Assembly: GCA_028713395.1 (NCBI GenBank)
Contig: JAQTOJ010000072.1
Span: forward strand, 1-8,899
DNA from: Dehalococcoidales bacterium
GTDB lineage: Bacteria; Chloroflexota; Dehalococcoidia; Dehalococcoidales; Fen-1064
Length of the DNA stretch: 8,899 nt
Direction of reading: 5' to 3'
The translations under genes and the position numbers were made by a program. Positions within the stretch are counted from its first letter, which is position 1. Every line of letters starts with the position of its first letter. A model generated the notes under the pieces. The model was not told the DNA's origin and searched no databases. It was given only the letters and a program-made list of their open reading frames with translations. This document shows, piece by piece, positions 5,184-8,899 of this stretch.

Positions 5184-6683
5184 ATGCCCCCAAAAATCGA
5201 ACATATACCGGAACAACGTCTGCAAAAACTAAACAACATCCGCGCGTTGGGTATCGATCCTTACCCGCCGCGTTATCACCGTACGCATACCACGAAGCAA
5301 GCCATCGAGCTTTTCGAACAGGCGGAAAAGGATGGCAAAACAGAATCAGCCGAGGTCAATGTGGCCGGACGTATCATGGCCAACCGCACCATGGGTAAAA
5401 TATCCTTCATCGACGTCCATGACAGTACCGGTAAAATACAGCTTTTCATCAGCAAGAACGAACTGGATGAACAGAGCCTGGCATTATTGAAGGAATTAGA
5501 TATCGGCGATATTATCGGCGGGAAAGGGGTAGTCTTCCGCACCCGCAGTAATGAGCCCACCATCCGCGCGAAAACATTGACGATGCTTTCCAAGTCATTA
5601 CAACCGCTGCCGGAAAAATTCCACGGTTTGAGCGATGTGGAAATCCGTTACCGGCAACGTTACCTTGATTTGATTTCCAACGAAGATGTGCGTAAGACCT
5701 TCGAGACACGCAGTAAAGTGGTGAGCGCGATCCGGCGGTTCATGGACGGGCGCGGCTTTTTGGAAGTCGAAACCCCGATTTTGGAGCCGGAAGCTAATGG
5801 CGCGGCGGCGGAGCCGTTCGTGACCCACCACAACAAACTTGATAAAGATATGTATTTGCGTATCGAGACGGAACTGCACTTAAAACGTCTGATCGTCGGC
5901 GGCTTTGAGAAAGTCTATGAAATCGGGCGGCTTTTCCGTAATGAAGGCGTTTCGTTTAAACACAATCCGGAATTTACCACCATGGAAAGCTATGAAGCCT
6001 ATGCAGATTATAATTCTGTGATGGAAATGGTGGAACAATTGGTTTCAAGCGTAGCGTTGGAAGTGCTCGGCACCACCGCCGTGCCGCGCGGCGATACGAT
6101 CATCGAGCTGAAAGCGCCCTGGCAGCGATTATCCTTCCGCGATGCCATCACGCAATACAGCGGCATTGATTTCGTGCAGTACCCCACGGTGGAATTACTG
6201 CGGTCGAAGATGCGTGAAAAAGGCATGGAAGTCGATCCTAAAAATAATTGGGCGCAACTGGTGGATGAATTGCTGTCTAAATTCGTCGAACCGAAACTGA
6301 TACAACCGACCTTTTTGATCGATTACCCGGTCTCGTTATCGCCTTTAGCTAAAAAGAAACAGGGGCAGGAGAGAGTGGTAGAACGTTTTGAGGCATTTGC
6401 CGGCGGCTTTGAACTGGCCAACGCCTTTACCGAACTCAACGATCCCCTCGACCAGCGGGAGAGGTTCACCCAGCAGGCCAAAGACAAACAGGCGCTGGGC
6501 GGCAATGGGGAAATCGATGAGGACTTTTTACTGGCGATGGAGCACGGCATGCCGCCGACGGGAGGTTTAGGGATGGGCATCGACCGTTTGATGATGCTGC
6601 TGACCAACAATTCGTCTATCCGTGAAGTAATTTTATTCCCGACGATGAAGGATAAACCCAACGAAATAACAGATAAATCCTAA
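5184..6683 (+). CDS. lysS: Lysyl-tRNA synthetase, class II
   Basis: LysRS charges tRNA-Lys with lysine using ATP, as a cytoplasmic homodimer. The 499-residue length is typical of the bacterial class II enzyme. The N-terminal region (1-50) has the family's GIDPYPPRYHRTHT stretch. An OB-fold anticodon-binding domain spans about residues 57-145 (VAGRIMANRTMGK). Class II motif 1 ends at FLEVETP (192-198), motif 2 has FRNEG (251-255) followed by KHNPEFT, and motif 3 is GMGIDR (463-468). No catalytic residue appears to be missing. ATG 5184 follows GAGGGA (5171-5176) by 7 bases. serS lies 170 bases downstream in the same direction without a clear terminator between them, so readthrough is possible. 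Confidence 0.98.
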   Translation: MPPKIEHIPEQRLQKLNNIRALGIDPYPPRYHRTHTTKQAIELFEQAEKDGKTESAEVNVAGRIMANRTMGKISFIDVHDSTGKIQLFISKNELDEQSLALLKELDIGDIIGGKGVVFRTRSNEPTIRAKTLTMLSKSLQPLPEKFHGLSDVEIRYRQRYLDLISNEDVRKTFETRSKVVSAIRRFMDGRGFLEVETPILEPEANGAAAEPFVTHHNKLDKDMYLRIETELHLKRLIVGGFEKVYEIGRLFRNEGVSFKHNPEFTTMESYEAYADYNSVMEMVEQLVSSVALEVLGTTAVPRGDTIIELKAPWQRLSFRDAITQYSGIDFVQYPTVELLRSKMREKGMEVDPKNNWAQLVDELLSKFVEPKLIQPTFLIDYPVSLSPLAKKKQGQERVVERFEAFAGGFELANAFTELNDPLDQRERFTQQAKDKQALGGNGEIDEDFLLAMEHGMPPTGGLGMGIDRLMMLLTNNSSIREVILFPTMKDKPNEITDKS

Positions 6684-6840
6684 GTCCGAATATCGAAATC
6701 CGAAATCCCGATAAATACGGGATGTACCACTTTCACTGGAATGACGTGAAAACACAATATGTCTTTGCGAGCCATCCCGGATAGGGAGGCGCGGCAATCT
6801 AAACAAAAATATATGGATCCCCGCTTGCGCGAGGATGACA
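6684..6840. repeat. Cluster of three repeat types between lysS and serS
   Basis: The block begins with a degenerate stretch built on TCCGAA/TCGAAATCC (6685-6705). A unit at 6706-6748 contains the hairpin ATCCCG/CGGGAT (6705-6710, 6718-6723) and CCACTTTCACTGG. A unit at 6761-6800 runs from GTCTTTGCGAGCC to GGCGCGGCAATCT, the outline of a widespread bacterial palindromic repeat. A third (6815-6840) has ATCCCCGC and GCGCGAGGAT as imperfect arms. The last ends a base or two before the serS SD. No convincing promoter or terminator is visible. Confidence 0.7.
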
Positions 6841-6853
6841 AAAGGAGTGTCAT

Positions 6854-8095
6854 ATGTTAGACATAAAATTTATACGCGATAACCCGGATGCCGTTAAACA
6901 GGCGATCATCAACCGGCACGATACGGCGCCGATCGATGACATATTACAGGCGGATGCCAACCGCCGCACCAAGATGACCGAGCTGGAAGAACTGCGCCGC
7001 TCCCGCAAACAGGCTTCCAAGGAAAGACAGGCGGATGCCGCTGAAGAAGGCCGGGCATTGCGCACCAAAGTCCGCGACCTGGAAGAAGAGATCAAGACGC
7101 TGGATGTCACCCTGAACGATTTGCTGATGCGCCTGCCGAATATCCCGGACGCCCGGGTGCCACTAGGCAAGGATGACAGCGAAAATCCGGTGGTGAAGAC
7201 CTGGGGCGAGGCGCGGAAGTTCGATTTTACGCCCAAGGCGCACTGGGATTTAGGACCGGCCTTGAATATCATCGATTTCGACCGCGGGGTGAGGCTTTCC
7301 GGCACGCGGTTTTACGTGTTAAGGGCGATGGGCGCGAGATTACAAAGAGCCTTGATCGCCTTTATGCTCGACCTGCATACTTTTGAGCATGGCTATACGG
7401 AAATCTACCCGCCGTTCATGGTGAAAAAAGACTGTTTGCTGGGCGCGGGGCAGTTGCCCAAGTTCGCCGACACTCTTTACCACGACATCGAGGAAGACTA
7501 TTGGTGGGTGCCGACGGCGGAGGTGCCGGTGACCAACCTGCACGCGGGTGAAATTATCCCGCCCGGACAGTTGCCGTTCCATTACGTTTCCTACACAGCC
7601 TGTTTCCGCCGTGAAAAGATGTCCGCCGGTAAAGATGTACGCGGCATCAAGCGCGGGCACCAGTTCGACAAGGTGGAGATGTATAAATTCACCGAGCCGG
7701 ACAAATCGGATGCGGAACTGGAAACGATGCTGAAAGACGCCGAGGATGTTTGTCAAAAATTGAATTTGCCTTACCGCATTACCCAGCTTTGCACGGGCGA
7801 CATAGGGTTCGGGGCAAGATTATCCTACGATGTGAATGTCTGGGCGCCCGGCTGCAACGAGTGGCTGGAAGTCAGCTCCTGCTCCAATTGCGGGGATTTT
7901 CAGGCGCGCCGCGCCAATATCCGCTATAGACCCACGAATGATGCCAAGCCGCAATATGTGCACACGCTCAACGGGTCCGGACTGGCTTTACCGCGGATCA
8001 TGATCGCCATCATGGAGAACTACCAGCAGGCGGACGGCTCGATCGTGGTGCCGGATGTTTTGCAAGACTTTGTGAGAGCGAAAATCATCAAATAA
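6854..8095 (+). CDS. serS: Seryl-tRNA synthetase
   Basis: SerRS charges tRNA-Ser (and tRNA-Sec where present) with serine. The 413-residue protein is of normal bacterial length. Residues about 26-105 form the charged antiparallel coiled-coil arm that grips the tRNA variable arm, ending at RLPNIPD. The serine-binding TAE occurs in VPTAEVPVTNLHAGE. Motif 2 is CFRREKMSAGKD (from residue 250), followed by RGHQFDKVEMYKF. SSCSNCGDFQARR precedes motif 3, NGSGLALPRIM (373-383), with Arg381 as the motif 3 arginine. ATG 6854 has the strong SD AAGGAG (6842-6847) six bases upstream, directly after a palindromic repeat. Expression is probably from lysS readthrough or a promoter within the repeats. Confidence 0.98.
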   Translation: MLDIKFIRDNPDAVKQAIINRHDTAPIDDILQADANRRTKMTELEELRRSRKQASKERQADAAEEGRALRTKVRDLEEEIKTLDVTLNDLLMRLPNIPDARVPLGKDDSENPVVKTWGEARKFDFTPKAHWDLGPALNIIDFDRGVRLSGTRFYVLRAMGARLQRALIAFMLDLHTFEHGYTEIYPPFMVKKDCLLGAGQLPKFADTLYHDIEEDYWWVPTAEVPVTNLHAGEIIPPGQLPFHYVSYTACFRREKMSAGKDVRGIKRGHQFDKVEMYKFTEPDKSDAELETMLKDAEDVCQKLNLPYRITQLCTGDIGFGARLSYDVNVWAPGCNEWLEVSSCSNCGDFQARRANIRYRPTNDAKPQYVHTLNGSGLALPRIMIAIMENYQQADGSIVVPDVLQDFVRAKIIK

Positions 8096-8301
8096 ATCCC
8101 AAGCACAAAATCCTAATCCCGATAAATACGAGAGGCGCTGTAATCTCACCCTAATATTCACCGGGAGTTCGCCACGCCCCGATGAAATCGGGGCTCGCGA
8201 TGGGCTAGATTGGAATTCAGATAGCATAAAATATCATCGATTAATTAAGCATCTGGATTCCAGTCCCGATTTCATACGTGATGTACCGCTTTCGCCGGGA
8301 T
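8096..8301. repeat. Repeat-rich intergenic segment after serS
   Basis: AATCCCGATAAATACG (8115-8130) is an exact 16-base copy of 6704-6719. A hairpin GCCCCGAT-GAA-ATCGGGGC (8176-8194) is flanked by GAGTTCGCCAC and TCGCGATGG, echoing the unit at 6761-6800 in the opposite orientation. The unit at 8264-8301 aligns with 6706-6742 with about eight differences, one pair of which preserves a base pair. CTGGATTCCAG (8252-8262) is another small palindrome. No terminator with a T-tract follows serS, and I see no gene. Confidence 0.65.
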
Positions 8302-8477
8302 GGATATCAGGGATGGTTCGCTTACACTCGCCTGTAAATTCAAAAACACAGCAAGGCGGTGGTTCGGAGGGTTATGCTGGCGGACGAGAAAAGCGGCGGA
8401 CCAGGGTTGGTCAAAAGGCTTAGAGTTCGCCACGCCCGTGGAAATGGCATATCCCATTTTAATAGTAACGGGAATAA
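8302..8477. other. Non-repetitive segment with opposing small ORFs, no gene called
   Basis: Small ORFs cross this segment on both strands (plus 8300-8533, minus 8272-8484), but neither has an SD, and both begin or end in repeat DNA or the mazE promoter. GAGTTCGCCACGCCC occurs at 8423-8437 as an exact direct repeat of 8165-8179. Those bases are the outer arm of a palindromic repeat, so this may be the decayed end of an element. I assign no product. Confidence 0.4.
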
Positions 8478-8506
8478 TTGACAATCAGGCGTACTCATTG
8501 TATCAT
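8478..8506 (+). promoter_or_regulatory. mazEF promoter with candidate operator
   Basis: A perfect TTGACA (8478-8483), a 17-base spacer and TATCAT (8501-8506, 5/6) form one of the strongest promoters here. The inverted repeat GTATC (8500-8504) and GATAC (8514-8518), with a 9-base spacer, overlaps the -10 and the predicted start near 8513. That is a plausible MazE/MazEF autoregulatory site, as known for this TA class. The operator call is inferred. Confidence 0.78.
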
Positions 8507-8534
8507 CAAAGTAGATACGAAAGCGAGGTGTAAT

Positions 8535-8777
8535 ATGAAGACTCGTGTGCAAAAGTGGGGAAACAGCCTGGCGTTACGCATCCCCAAAACATTTGCCGAT
8601 GAAGCCGGGTTGCAAAGAGAAACTTCCGTAGAACTCTCGGTGCTTGAGGGTAAGCTACTCGTAACTCCTTTAGCCAAACCCCGACCGACACTTAGGCAAT
8701 TGCTGGTGAAAATCACGCCTGAAAACCAGCACCAAGAAATAGAAACCGGGCACCCGGCGGGCAAAGAAATATTGTAG
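8535..8777 (+). CDS. mazE: MazE-type antitoxin (AbrB/SpoVT fold)
   Basis: This 80-residue antitoxin should bind and neutralise the MazF RNase encoded next to it and repress its own operon. The N-terminal AbrB-like DNA-binding half (about 1-47) has KWGNSLALRIPKTF and a second strand pair, ELSVLEGKLLV. The C-terminal tail, with LVKITPENQHQ and ending GKEIL, closely parallels the MazF-binding tail of E. coli MazE (82 residues), so this is a true MazE rather than a generic AbrB protein. ATG 8535 follows GAGGTG (8525-8530) by 4 bases; an upstream in-frame ATG at 8478 falls on the -35 box and is not used. The stop TAG overlaps the GTG start of the toxin, implying translational coupling. Confidence 0.93.
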   Translation: MKTRVQKWGNSLALRIPKTFADEAGLQRETSVELSVLEGKLLVTPLAKPRPTLRQLLVKITPENQHQEIETGHPAGKEIL

Positions 8778-8899
8778 TGTCAAAAACCTATATACCCCGA
8801 AGCGGCGATGTAGTCTGGATCACCCTGAATCCGCAGGCCGGTCATGAACAATCCGGCAGACGCCCCGTGGTTGTCCTTTCGCCGGAAAGCTATAATCAA
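8777..8899 (+). CDS. mazF: MazF-type endoribonuclease toxin, partial (runs off window)
   Basis: MazF toxins cleave single-stranded RNA at short specific sequences and halt translation when the antitoxin is lost. Only the first 41 codons are in the window. They read YIPRSGDVVWITLNP, then GHEQSGRRPVVVLSP, matching the start of E. coli MazF almost residue for residue. Glu24, Arg29 and Pro30 fall at the same numbers as in E. coli, where Arg29 is catalytic. The GTG start overlaps the mazE stop (TAGTG) by one base, which is common in mazEF operons. The second catalytic residue (Thr52 in E. coli), the cleavage specificity and gene integrity cannot be judged because the sequence ends. Confidence 0.92.
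   Translation, partial: MSKTYIPRSGDVVWITLNPQAGHEQSGRRPVVVLSPESYNQ

Noticed and set aside
8272..8484. 70-codon minus-strand ORF
   Set aside because: No SD or promoter; it crosses the -35 of the mazEF promoter and ends in repeat DNA. I could not assign it to a family.
8300..8533. 77-codon plus-strand ORF before mazE
   Set aside because: Its start lies in a dispersed repeat, it has no SD, and its 3' part is the mazEF promoter and leader. An opposing ORF of similar length covers the same DNA.

Overview
The window looks like chromosome from a bacterium, most likely an uncultured Chloroflexota of the Dehalococcoidia type. That placement is an inference from three things: the flavour of the LysRS and SerRS proteins, a free-standing archaeal-type ADP-forming acyl-CoA synthetase beta subunit, and gaps full of short palindromic repeats. 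No 16S rRNA or other firm marker is present. Promoters resemble the sigma-70 consensus and most genes have Shine-Dalgarno (SD) sequences. One gene (tsaD) appears to be leaderless.

Layout. tsaD (t6A37 tRNA modification) lies on the minus strand at the left. A divergent promoter region (1026-1151) separates it from a plus-strand pair: a DUF2344/TIGR03936 protein and tilS (tRNA-Ile lysidine synthase). Next comes a 230-residue ADP-forming acyl-CoA synthetase beta subunit with its own promoter and a textbook intrinsic terminator at 4044-4076. Two related hairpin repeats follow, then a DinB-superfamily protein. A 447-base gap (4737-5183) is a mosaic of palindromic repeats, followed by lysS. A 170-base repeat-rich gap separates lysS from serS. 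After serS, a 439-base repeat-rich gap leads into a mazEF-type toxin-antitoxin operon whose toxin gene runs off the right edge.

How the genes fit together. Four genes serve translation fidelity: tsaD, tilS, lysS and serS. TsaD and TilS act on neighbouring anticodon-loop positions (37 and 34) of the same minor tRNA-Ile. The acyl-CoA synthetase subunit would make ATP from acyl-CoA in fermentative or anaerobic metabolism, but needs an alpha subunit that is not in view. mazEF is the only clearly accessory module and sits next to the densest repeats.

I did not find a convincing new multi-gene system. The most notable points are the repeat families with compensating base changes, the likely leaderless tsaD transcript, the DUF2344 protein without its usual radical-SAM partner, and the DinB-like protein lacking an expected metal ligand.
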